A DNA stretch of 38,702 nt from positions 1 through 38,702 of the forward strand of contig JAHHHH010000074.1 in assembly GCA_019359415.1 (NCBI GenBank), in the 5' to 3' direction. This stretch comes from Iphinoe sp. HA4291-MV1. GTDB lineage: Bacteria > Cyanobacteriota > Cyanobacteriia > Cyanobacteriales > Nostocaceae. Both the position numbers and the translations under genes were made by a program. The notes under the pieces are model-generated. The model searched no databases, was not told the DNA's origin, and saw only the letters and a list, made by a program, of their open reading frames with translations. This document shows positions 8,123-15,016 of this stretch, piece by piece (positions within the stretch are counted from its first letter, which is position 1; every line of letters starts with the position of its first letter).

Positions 8123-8476
8123 ATGAGAAAAATGATTCAGAATAAATTAGAGATGAAATTTGAATATCTCTACGAAATGCTGCAAAGCATTAAGCAGTAT
8201 CCTGGTATGTACTTAGGGAAAAGTTCAATCACCTGTTTGAAGTCATTTTTAGATGGCTACACAGCAGCAAGGCAAGACCTTGGTTTATCTTTAACTGAAC
8301 AAGAACGTCAATTTGAGAAGTTTCAAGAGTGGATTCAGGAAAGATTTGAGATGAAATCATCTCACGGATGGGATAGCATTATTCTTTTCTATTCTGCTGA
8401 TGAAAAAGATGCTCTCAATAACTTTTTTGAATTGTTTGAAAGATTTTGCAATGGTGAGAAGGCTGCAAGGGGTTAA
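8123..8476 (+). CDS. small conserved-looking hypothetical protein
   Basis: A 117-residue acidic, soluble protein. The motif QSIKQYPGMYLGKSSITCL, then SFLDGYTAARQDLG, the segment FEKFQEWIQERF and a closing NNFFELFERF look like a real protein family that I have seen in cyanobacterial genomes but cannot name. Some polymorphic-toxin immunity proteins have a similar size and Trp/Phe-rich composition, but that is speculation. Start choice: ATG at 8123 has GGAG about 8 bp upstream. ATGs at 8108 (inside the repeat edge) and 8153 are alternatives. The gene sits between the minisatellite and an Rpn C-terminal fragment. Confidence 0.55.
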   Translation: MRKMIQNKLEMKFEYLYEMLQSIKQYPGMYLGKSSITCLKSFLDGYTAARQDLGLSLTEQERQFEKFQEWIQERFEMKSSHGWDSIILFYSADEKDALNNFFELFERFCNGEKAARG

Positions 8477-8629
8477 ATTCTGCTCTCATTATCGCTGGCT
8501 GAGGTGAACACTGTGGAAGAGTTACGGTGGATTTATCAACACAAAACTGAGAACTCTGTTGAGCTTAAGCTCAACCCAGCAATTTCACCAACAGTGCTTG
8601 AAATGAACAGTATAACCAAGAACGGCTAA
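8477..8629 (+). pseudogene. C-terminal fragment of a second Rpn-family gene
   Basis: The frame reads ILLSLSLAEVNTVEELRWIY and about 30 further residues to a stop at 8629. The VNTVEELRWIYQ part parallels ANTLDQLRTVYQ, the end of the truncated Rpn gene at 7675. No start codon or upstream nuclease domain is present. It appears to be the leftover tail of a related copy, separated from the first by the minisatellite and the small hypothetical gene. Confidence 0.6.
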
Positions 8630-8640
8630 AGGATTTGATG

Positions 8641-10569
8641 CTACTGCTGAAGCTCAGCGATACGCTTGAGTGCATCTTGGTAATCATCGTTCTCTCCTCG
8701 TTTCTGATAAAACTCTGCCGCTTTTTGATAATCTGCGATCGCTGCTTTTTTATCTCCTAAGTCATCGCGGGCAAAACCACGGTTATAGTAGGCATCAGCA
8801 TAGTTGGGATTGAGGCGAATTGCCTGGTTGTAATCTTCTATCGCTGCTTTTTTATCTCCTATGGCAGAGCGGGCAATACCACGGTTCTTGTAGGCATCAG
8901 CATAGTTGGGATTGAGGCGAATTGCCTGGTTGTAATCTTCTATCGCTGCTTTTTGATCTCCTATGGCAGAGTGGGCAATACCACGGTTATAGTAGGCAAC
9001 AGCATTGTTGGGATTGAGGCGAATTGCCTGGTTGTAATCTTCTATCGCTGCTTTTTGATCTCCTATGGCAGAGTGGGCAATACCACGGCAAATGTAGGCA
9101 ACAGCAAAGTTGGGATTGAGGCGAATTGCCTGGTTGTAATCTTCTATCGCTGCTTTTTTATCCCCTGAGATGTAGCGGGAAATACCACGGTTATTGTAGG
9201 CATCAGCATAGTTGGGATTGAGGCGAATTGCCTGGTTGTAATCTTCTATCGCTGCTTTTTGATCTCCTATGGCAGAGCGGGCATTACCACGGTTATTGTA
9301 GGCATCAGCATAGTTGGGATTGAGGCGAATTGCCTGGTTGTAATCTTCTATCGCTGCTTTTTGATCTCCTATGGCAGAGCGGGCATTACCACGGTTATTG
9401 TAGGCATCAGCATAGTTGGGATTGAGGCGAATTGCCTGGTTGTAATCTTCTATCGCTGCTTTTTGATCTCCTATGGCAGAGTGGGCAATACCACGGCAAA
9501 TGTAGGCAACAGCATAGTTGGGATTGAGGCGAATTGCCTGGTTGAAATCTTCTATCGCTCCTTTGAAGTTGCCTTCGTCCGCCTTTTCTAATCCTTGAGC
9601 ATTGTAAAAATCATACGAAGGGCAAGGTTCATGTTGTACTGCTTCCCACCAACCTTGTACACTCTTTGGTCGATTTTCAGGCTTAATTTGCAATGCAGCC
9701 GTTATCATACCCTGCCAAGGTTCATCTAAATCTTGAGGAATCCAGTTGTCATTAAACAACGCCCGATTTAATGCTGATGGTGGTAACTTTCCAGTCAGCA
9801 TCTCATGCAGCATCATGCCCAATTCAAATAAATCACTTTCTGCTCCCACTTGTTCACCTGAAATTACCTCTGGAGCAGCATATCCTTCCGTGAAAGCGCG
9901 GGTACTTTGACGGCTAGAACTCCTAGTACTAAGGTTCTGTCGAGATGCACCAAAATCTACTAAAACAATCCGCCCTTCTGGTGTTACCATCACATTGTCT
10001 GGTTTAAGGTCAAGATGGTATATCCCTTGTTGATGAACTACTGTCAAAGCATCAACCAAAGCTGTCATCACTGTCTTGACTCGTTTTACTGATAATTTTT
10101 TCCCAGGTTGGGAGTCTAACTCATCTTTTAAGGTATTGCCTGCAAGTAGTTCCATAACCAAGTAGGCGGTACCTCGCTCTTTGAACAGATCTACAACCTG
10201 AACAACGTTAGGATGATTGAGTTTTGCTAAAGTGCGCCCTTCCCTTTCAAACCTTTGCAGTCCCCGCTGGTAAGATTCTTCTTGAGATGTTGGCACAGTC
10301 AAGCGCCCAGTCTCCCCCTCCCGGTGAGCTTGTTCTTGAGGATAAAATTCTTTGATGGCGACTACCTTTTCCAAAAATGTATGTGCAGCACGATAGGTGA
10401 TACCAAAACCTCCGCGTCCGAGAGCATAGTCAATCTGGTAGTCACCACCCCGTAACAAAGTTCCTGGAATTAGCACATCTCGCAACAACGTGGGTAAATG
10501 TACACTGCATCTTGGGCAGATTTCTGTTGATTGCGAAATGCCATCTAGCCGACAATGGAGACACCGCAT
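8641..10569 (-). CDS. serine/threonine protein kinase with TPR repeats
   Basis: A 642-residue kinase. The N-terminal zinc ribbon MRCLHC...CPRC (residues 1-22) is followed by a complete Hanks-type kinase domain (about 42-310): GRGGFGITY loop, VAIKEFYP lysine, YHLDLKPDNVM catalytic loop, DFGAS and a GYAAPE activation-segment end. The catalytic loop has HLD in place of HRD, so it is a non-RD type. Residues about 325-640 are nine TPR motifs; eight carry AIRLNPN at near-identical spacing (34 residues, 102 bp). There is no membrane segment, so it is cytosolic. TPRs usually recruit substrates. The DNA repeats are almost identical, suggesting recent copy-number change. It is encoded in the same direction as the TA pair, kinase 2 and PP2C. 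Confidence 0.92.
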   Translation of the reverse strand: MRCLHCRLDGISQSTEICPRCSVHLPTLLRDVLIPGTLLRGGDYQIDYALGRGGFGITYRAAHTFLEKVVAIKEFYPQEQAHREGETGRLTVPTSQEESYQRGLQRFEREGRTLAKLNHPNVVQVVDLFKERGTAYLVMELLAGNTLKDELDSQPGKKLSVKRVKTVMTALVDALTVVHQQGIYHLDLKPDNVMVTPEGRIVLVDFGASRQNLSTRSSSRQSTRAFTEGYAAPEVISGEQVGAESDLFELGMMLHEMLTGKLPPSALNRALFNDNWIPQDLDEPWQGMITAALQIKPENRPKSVQGWWEAVQHEPCPSYDFYNAQGLEKADEGNFKGAIEDFNQAIRLNPNYAVAYICRGIAHSAIGDQKAAIEDYNQAIRLNPNYADAYNNRGNARSAIGDQKAAIEDYNQAIRLNPNYADAYNNRGNARSAIGDQKAAIEDYNQAIRLNPNYADAYNNRGISRYISGDKKAAIEDYNQAIRLNPNFAVAYICRGIAHSAIGDQKAAIEDYNQAIRLNPNNAVAYYNRGIAHSAIGDQKAAIEDYNQAIRLNPNYADAYKNRGIARSAIGDKKAAIEDYNQAIRLNPNYADAYYNRGFARDDLGDKKAAIADYQKAAEFYQKRGENDDYQDALKRIAELQQ

Positions 10570-10668
10570 AACTTTTTATATTATCGAGTTGTATTATCGA
10601 GTTGCTTGAGAAATAGTTTTACCCAACGCCATCAAAGTGCGCTTAAAGTCTTCCGCAAGGCTAGTGTC

Positions 10669-10986
10669 TCACGAAATTGCATCAAGCCCTTTTTTCTGGA
10701 CAATCATCAGCAGCTTCAACGCGGGACCACCAGGTTTTTTTTTCCCTCGCTCCCAATCCGAAATAAGGTTTTTTGAAACATTGAGGTAACGCGCAAAAAC
10801 TGGTTGCGATACTTGCTCGCGTTCCCGAATTTCCTTAATCTGCTCCGGCGTCAACGTTTCAACAGGAGAAAGACACGCCTCATCAAACTCACGCATAGTT
10901 TGCTTACTAATAGCCCCTACCTCATGTAATGCTTCCATCGTTTCATGAATGGCGGCAAACGCCTCACTGCGATATTTCTTGTTCAT
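10669..10986 (-). CDS. HigA/NadS-type antitoxin with XRE HTH
   Basis: A 105-residue DNA-binding antitoxin. The C-terminal half holds a Cro/cI helix-turn-helix (about residues 48-95: QIKEIREREQVSQPVFARYL, then VSKNLISDWERGKKKPGG). This is typical of antitoxins paired with RelE/HigB-like toxins in toxin-first operons. The gene overlaps the end of the toxin gene by 23 bp, so the pair is translationally coupled. Antitoxins of this type repress their own promoter (family knowledge). Confidence 0.85.
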   Translation of the reverse strand: MNKKYRSEAFAAIHETMEALHEVGAISKQTMREFDEACLSPVETLTPEQIKEIREREQVSQPVFARYLNVSKNLISDWERGKKKPGGPALKLLMIVQKKGLDAIS

Positions 10987-11353
10987 CCTGCTTAACCTCC
11001 GTCAAATGTCCTTTCTCGATAAGTTCCGCAATTTGCTCATCGGATAATTCCAGCATCTCTTTTGCCGCTTTCTTGAAGGCTTGCACTTCATCCTCCCGAA
11101 GGTTATCGCGTTCACTCTTGGCAAAGGCGTACATGAAGAAAGCCTTATCTCCGCAGCGAAATATAATGATACTTCGGTATCCTCCTGATTTTCCCTGTCC
11201 TTGTCGTGCTATCCGCTGTTTGATAACGCCACTGCCTAAATCGGCATCTACGAGTCCCTTTTCTGCTCTGCTAACTGCTGCGCAAAGAGCCTTATCCTCT
11301 AGCCGCTCTTTGCGGGCAAAGCGTTCAAACCAAGCGTTTTTAAAGATGCGCAT
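10964..11353 (-). CDS. RelE/HigB-like toxin
   Basis: A 129-residue basic protein. IFKNAWFERFARKERL at the start, the GSGVIKQRIARQGQGKSGGYRSI core and the IIFRCGDKAFFMYAFAKSERDN strand match the RelE-type toxin family often labelled phage-derived Gp49-like/HigB. Family members cleave mRNA at the ribosome. The downstream HTH gene overlaps by 23 bp, the standard toxin-antitoxin layout. It sits between the two kinase genes and is likely a mobile addition to the island. The length is complete with a normal ATG start. Confidence 0.85.
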   Translation of the reverse strand: MRIFKNAWFERFARKERLEDKALCAAVSRAEKGLVDADLGSGVIKQRIARQGQGKSGGYRSIIIFRCGDKAFFMYAFAKSERDNLREDEVQAFKKAAKEMLELSDEQIAELIEKGHLTEVKQDEQEISQ

Positions 11354-11395
11354 TTTTTTGTGGTACGTTTTTATAGTATCACACTATGTATTATG

Positions 11396-11472
11396 TTTTA
11401 ACTTCTTCGTCGTAAGTCCCCCGCTATAGTGGTACTCCACTTAGCGCTGGGATATAAGACGGGTAACGACGA
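11396..11472. repeat. covarying hairpin element, copy A
   Basis: After ttaacttcttcg, a two-part stem CGCTA-T-AGTGG / CCACT-TAGCG closes the tetraloop TACT with one bulged T, followed by gggatataag. Copy B at 38235-38310 has the same layout, bulge and loop, but both stem segments differ by compensating changes. This supports a conserved RNA or ssDNA hairpin. It lies upstream of the toxin gene on the opposite side from its coding region. Confidence 0.75.
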
Positions 11473-11575
11473 TTGCATATTTGCTTTATTTTTACCGAAG
11501 GTAAAAGAAAGAAAATATGTATGAGAAGTTGCCAATCTCTCCGGAATCTAACAAGCCTATGTTGTATCATATTAT

Positions 11576-11787
11576 CAGTAGACCGAAAAGATTTCTAGAA
11601 GGCTTACCATTGGGGCATTCTGGCGGATTGTATACAATCCGCCAGAATGCCCGTATCATCTGCGTTTTGAGCAATAGGGTTGTAGATGAGTTCTCCTGCT
11701 AAGGTAAGCGATCGCTCGACCCTGTGCCCAAAACATCGCCCCAAACCCTCATTCTTGCGTTGACTGACAAAAGTTTTCGGTCTACTG
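11576..11787. mobile_element. MITE-like element with 14-bp terminal inverted repeats
   Basis: The ends cagtagaccgaaaa (11576-11589) and its exact reverse complement (11774-11787) bound a 212-bp segment with no gene. Inside is a perfect 40-bp palindrome (11613-11652). The right end provides the last codons and the TAG stop of the kinase gene at 11782, so the element probably inserted into that gene. No target duplication is obvious. Confidence 0.65.
11613..11652. repeat. 40-bp perfect palindrome
   Basis: gggcattctggcggattgta is followed directly by its exact reverse complement, with no spacer. It lies within the MITE-like element 11576-11787. Such a structure can extrude as a cruciform or form a long RNA hairpin on either strand. 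Confidence 0.92.
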
Positions 11788-12540
11788 AAAATCACTAAAG
11801 TCAATTCCTTCAGTTGGTTGTGGAGTTTGGTTGAGATAATCTGCAAAATCTTCCAACTGTCGCCAGCGTCTGCGTACCCAAAAATGCTGTCCCGTTGCTA
11901 ATTGGTAAAGAATATGACCAAGGGCGTAAATATCTGCTCGTGCATCTGCAACTTTTGCCCCGTATACCAGTAACTCTGGTGCAATATAACGCAGAGTTCC
12001 CATCACTTCATTATCCTGCGTTAAGCGGTGTTCTTTGAATTTGGATATTCCAAAATCAATCAACTTGACTTGTCCATTTTCACCCAGCAAGATATTAGCA
12101 GGTTTCAGGTCACGGTGAATCACATTGCAACGGTGAGCATCCCCAACACCAACTAAAATTTGATAGAAAATATCTCGTTTTTGTTCACTACTAAGCACAT
12201 GAGGAGCTAAAAAATTATCTAAAGATTTGCCAGGAAAATACTCAAATAACAGCAAATAAGTATTAGGGTTCCATTGTCGCAGTCCAATCACAGGGATGAC
12301 GTATTCTGAAGGAATAGAGACTTCTGCTTCCAAGCGCACTCGTTCAGCCATCCGACTGTCAGGTTCGATGTTTTGAATTACCTTAAGAACATAAATTTTG
12401 TTTGTAGTCGTGTCAGCAACCTTCCACACTGAACCGAACCCACCGACTCCCAATAATTCTAATAGTTTAACCTCAGCTACGGGTGGAATTTCTGTTGGTA
12501 CCCGTCCACCGACCATAATTTCTAAAGTACGTTCTGGCAT
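11782..12540 (-). CDS. serine/threonine protein kinase, probably C-terminally truncated
   Basis: A 252-residue kinase starting MPERTLEIMVGGRVP. It has the glycine loop LLGVGGFGSVW, the lysine in YVLKVI, the catalytic loop VIHRDLKPANILL, DFGIS and the activation-segment end RYIAPEL. Sequence stops at IDFSDFQ, before the last alpha-helical subdomain (XI) with its conserved Arg, so about 45 residues seem missing. The final Gln and the stop codon come from the inverted repeat of the element at 11576-11787. The frame also extends 15 codons upstream through repeat-like sequence; ATG at 12540 is preferred. The PP2C gene is upstream on the same strand, making a kinase/phosphatase pair. Activity after truncation is uncertain. 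Confidence 0.85.
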   Translation of the reverse strand: MPERTLEIMVGGRVPTEIPPVAEVKLLELLGVGGFGSVWKVADTTTNKIYVLKVIQNIEPDSRMAERVRLEAEVSIPSEYVIPVIGLRQWNPNTYLLLFEYFPGKSLDNFLAPHVLSSEQKRDIFYQILVGVGDAHRCNVIHRDLKPANILLGENGQVKLIDFGISKFKEHRLTQDNEVMGTLRYIAPELLVYGAKVADARADIYALGHILYQLATGQHFWVRRRWRQLEDFADYLNQTPQPTEGIDFSDFQ

Positions 12541-12597
12541 TTGGTTTTTTATTTTAGATTTTGGATAGCTCAGATCTTGCACCATACTTTTCGTCCG

Positions 12598-12709
12598 CCA
12601 AGAAATTTATTTCTTGGCTCAAAGTCTAAGTCCGTTAAAACGGACTGGGTAAGTTTTTCAGTCCATTTTAACGGACTTGGGTTATTAGCCTTGAACTGAA
12701 GTTCAAGGC
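12598..12709. repeat. three consecutive hairpin repeats
   Basis: CCAAGAAA-ttta-TTTCTTGG (12598-12617) comes first. Next is a 20-bp inverted repeat with one mismatch (12628-12647 with 12659-12678, core tccgttaaaacgga). Last is GCCTTGAACT-ga-AGTTCAAGGC (12688-12709). They lie upstream of the kinase start on the same transcript side as PP2C. They look like a composite intergenic repeat rather than a terminator, as no T-tract follows. Confidence 0.85.
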
Positions 12710-12750
12710 GTACTCAACCGGAGGAGCAAGATCTGAGATAGGAGATAAAG

Positions 12751-12842
12751 CAATACTGCTCGGTTAAGAATAGTTGAGGTGCCAGAAACCCGGTTTCTTA
12801 AAGAAACCGGGTTTCTAATTTTTGCTTATCCGAGCAGTATTG
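12751..12842. mobile_element. 92-bp MITE with 13-bp TIRs and 10-bp target duplication
   Basis: The termini caatactgctcgg and ccgagcagtattg are exact inverted repeats. Inside is a second strong hairpin, AGAAACCCGGTTTCTT with its exact complement after one base. Both sides carry the direct repeat ggagataaag (12741-12750 and 12843-12852), the footprint of transposition. It encodes nothing and must have been moved by a transposase elsewhere. It sits between the PP2C and kinase genes, where its hairpin could affect a joint transcript. Confidence 0.85.
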
Positions 12843-12876
12843 GGAGATAAAGCTTGTAGCTATGATAGACGCGCAA

Positions 12877-13725
12877 CTATGAAACATTCTCTCTAATTGA
12901 CCATAAAATCAGTGTTTGATTATCAGTTTCTCCTGCTGTTTGTGCTGCTTGAATTAAATTTTCTGCCCTTGCTGTCAAACTCTGGCTAGAGTCTGCCAAA
13001 ATAGATTCAATTTCTTCTACAAGCAGAGAACCACTAATTCCATCAGTGCATAAAAGCAATAAATCTCCAGATGCTAATTGCACCTGGTAAACAGGAGGAA
13101 TCTGGGGTAATTGCGGGCAACCTACGTAAAATTCTAAACGGCTACGTCCTTCGTGGTGACGCGCCATTTCTTCTGTAATCATACCTGCCTTTAGCAATAC
13201 ATTTGCTACTGTATGATCTTGGGTAACTTTAGTTAATTTTCCACTGCTTGCTTGGTAATGAAATAAAGGACTATCTCCTAAGTTGATGGCAACAGCAATG
13301 TTATCCAAAATTGCTGTTACTAATACTGTTGAACCAGCAACTCCCCATTTATTTGCCTCTATCATTCTCCGCACATAGGCATTTGCCTGTTCTACAGCAT
13401 TGAGTAGAACTTGCGAAAGATTATTCGATGTTATTGGTGTAACTGAAGTTACATAGCGATTGAGAGATGACTCAATAGTGAGTTGCTCAAATAAGGATAA
13501 ACTCAGCTTACGTAGAGTCTGTTGGCTGACATCTTCGCCATAAGCATGACCACCCATTCCATCAGCAACTGCCATAATGATAATTGGCTTTTGCCCCAAA
13601 GCAGGAGTCAGAGTAAAGATTTGAAAACTATCTTCGTTTTGCTGGCGCTGGTTGGTTTGACTGTATACAACATAGCTTGGATAATTCGATTTAATATCAC
13701 CGTCAGAGGTTATTTGATTTGTCAT
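12877..13725 (-). CDS. PP2C-family protein serine/threonine phosphatase
   Basis: A 282-residue metal-dependent (Mg/Mn) phosphatase. Conserved motifs are QNEDSFQI (first metal Asp), VADGMGGHAYGE, AINLGDSPLFHY, LLLCTDGISG and a closing ETDNQTLILW, together giving all expected metal ligands. It has no membrane segment. The frame begins at 13743, but the ATG at 13725 is preceded by AGAGAA and better fits a ribosome-binding site. The kinase gene follows on the same strand after a 336-bp gap holding repeats and a MITE. The FHA-zinc ribbon gene diverges from its promoter side. It should reverse the phosphorylation made by the neighbouring kinases (inference). Confidence 0.92.
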   Translation of the reverse strand: MTNQITSDGDIKSNYPSYVVYSQTNQRQQNEDSFQIFTLTPALGQKPIIIMAVADGMGGHAYGEDVSQQTLRKLSLSLFEQLTIESSLNRYVTSVTPITSNNLSQVLLNAVEQANAYVRRMIEANKWGVAGSTVLVTAILDNIAVAINLGDSPLFHYQASSGKLTKVTQDHTVANVLLKAGMITEEMARHHEGRSRLEFYVGCPQLPQIPPVYQVQLASGDLLLLCTDGISGSLLVEEIESILADSSQSLTARAENLIQAAQTAGETDNQTLILWSIRENVS

Positions 13726-14079
13726 AAAATATTCTCTTTGCACTTATTCTCTTTTGTTACTTTAGTGAGTGGACAAAATTAAATTAATGGTGGGCATTGC
13801 CTAAAACAGTTTTTCTGCAAAGGTTACAAGCTTTGAGTAGGCAATGCCCATCCTACTGATATGTTTCATTTATTTATGTCCATCTACTTATTATCGAATG
13901 ACTGATTATCGAAACTGATGACTCAAGTGATTGTTGCATTGTATTGAGAGATTTTACATCTGCTTAATATAAGTTTCTTTTGAATTTTTTCTAAATAGTT
14001 GCTTCCTCTACCCGACTCATGTTAGGAATCTCACAGGAAGGAACTGAAATTATTTGTATAGAGTTACCGAGTTTAGAAC
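13726..14079. promoter_or_regulatory. divergent intergenic region between PP2C and FHA genes
   Basis: This 354-bp region must hold both outward promoters of the divergent PP2C-kinase and FHA-oxidoreductase transcripts. It contains a perfect 13-bp inverted repeat tgggcattgccta (13791-13803 with 13838-13850), a dispersed-repeat-like hairpin. I could not pick a convincing -35/-10 pair. Shared control of both arms is inferred from geometry only. Confidence 0.5.
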
Positions 14080-14742
14080 ATGAATGCACTAACTTTACAG
14101 TGGTATGATGCAGGTCAGCAAAAAACTCAGAAAATTCATGAACACGGTCCAAGTAAAAATCATGGCACTGTCCGTATCGGTCGCGATCCACTCCGGTGCG
14201 ATATTGTTCTAAGTCATGAGACTGTATCGGGTCTACACGTTGAAATCTATTTTCACACTCAACAGCAGCGCTTTTTTATTCGGAATTTGCGAGAGCCAAA
14301 TCCTCCTCTTGTAGATGGACAGCGACTCGTTCAAGGTGAGGTGGCTTTATATGAGGGCAGTATTATCTATTTGGGACAACAGGAACTCAAAGTGATTGCT
14401 GTTTCCATCCCTGCTGCAACCAGCAGTGTCCCAGTAACAGTTTTGTCACCACCACAGCCACAAGTGAGAAATCCTCACCGTGTAATACCAGTTGTACAGC
14501 CTCAGGTTTCTTTAGGAAATAACCCCCATCCACCGACACCTCCTGTACAACAACAACCAGTAGTCGTGCAAGGACATCATCATCACCATCCACCAACACC
14601 TCCTGTACAGCAAGGAATTTATGGCTTAGAGTGTCCCAAATGTCATAGAGTTTCTCCTCCTGAAAATCTGCAAATCTGCTGTCCTTGGTGTGGTACTTCT
14701 TTGGCTGCAGCTATCAGTGTTTTGGTAGCACCCAGTCATTGA
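14080..14742 (+). CDS. FHA domain-zinc ribbon protein with Pro/His-rich linker
   Basis: A 220-residue paralogue of the protein at 6324-6803. The FHA domain spans about residues 25-110, with GR 34-35 and S-x-x-H Ser50/His53 (VSGLHVEI). The usual NGT loop is NPPLVDGQ. Residues 115-180 form a flexible linker with repeated HPPTPPVQQ segments and five consecutive histidines (166-170). The tail is a zinc ribbon: C185-PK-C188 and C201-PW-C204, ending GTSLAAA as in the paralogue. The histidine run could bind metal. It is the first gene of the rightward arm; the FHA-oxidoreductase follows 274 bp on. A phospho-Thr adaptor role is inferred. Confidence 0.85.
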   Translation: MNALTLQWYDAGQQKTQKIHEHGPSKNHGTVRIGRDPLRCDIVLSHETVSGLHVEIYFHTQQQRFFIRNLREPNPPLVDGQRLVQGEVALYEGSIIYLGQQELKVIAVSIPAATSSVPVTVLSPPQPQVRNPHRVIPVVQPQVSLGNNPHPPTPPVQQQPVVVQGHHHHHPPTPPVQQGIYGLECPKCHRVSPPENLQICCPWCGTSLAAAISVLVAPSH

Positions 14743-15016
14743 TTAGAACCTATATCGCGATCGCACCAACTCAACAAACAGCAAGCAGCTTGCAAGAACA
14801 GGTGTCCAGATTTCAAGTAAACGCTTGATAGTGGTTATGTTGCAAAACTAATACAGCAGAATTCAGCAATTCCTGAGTCAGGAGTTAGATCGCGTAGCGT
14901 CTCCCTTTGGGAGAAGTAAAACAGGCTTTATATCTAGCTTTTAAACTTAGACACTGTACTTCATTTACTTGCAAACTGCTGTAACTATTAACTATATATT
15001 CATAACTCATTTACTT
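14743..15016. other. intergenic region with hairpin repeat
   Basis: The gap holds one HIP1-like site near 14758 and a small GC hairpin repeat around 14893-14916 (gcgtctcccttt-gggaga). Otherwise I see nothing. Confidence 0.5.

Larger units (their letters stand above)
11354..11781. other. 428-bp intergenic region with hairpin elements
   Basis: It contains the covarying hairpin copy A (11396-11472) and most of a small inverted-repeat element (11576-11787). I see no credible gene; the short frames here lack homology or start signals. Confidence 0.7.

Noticed and set aside
7714-8145. Open frames across the minisatellite (SIKHTSA, EHQTHKR and reverse-strand LVCLMLA repeats)
   Set aside because: A 21-bp period keeps all compatible frames open on both strands. 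There is no ribosome-binding site, no family and no codon bias, so this is a repeat, not a gene.
8641-10569. TerY-type phosphorylation triad as the identity of the kinase cluster
   Set aside because: The kinase, PP2C and zinc-ribbon theme is similar, but no VWA (TerY) or other ter gene is present, so I did not use that name.
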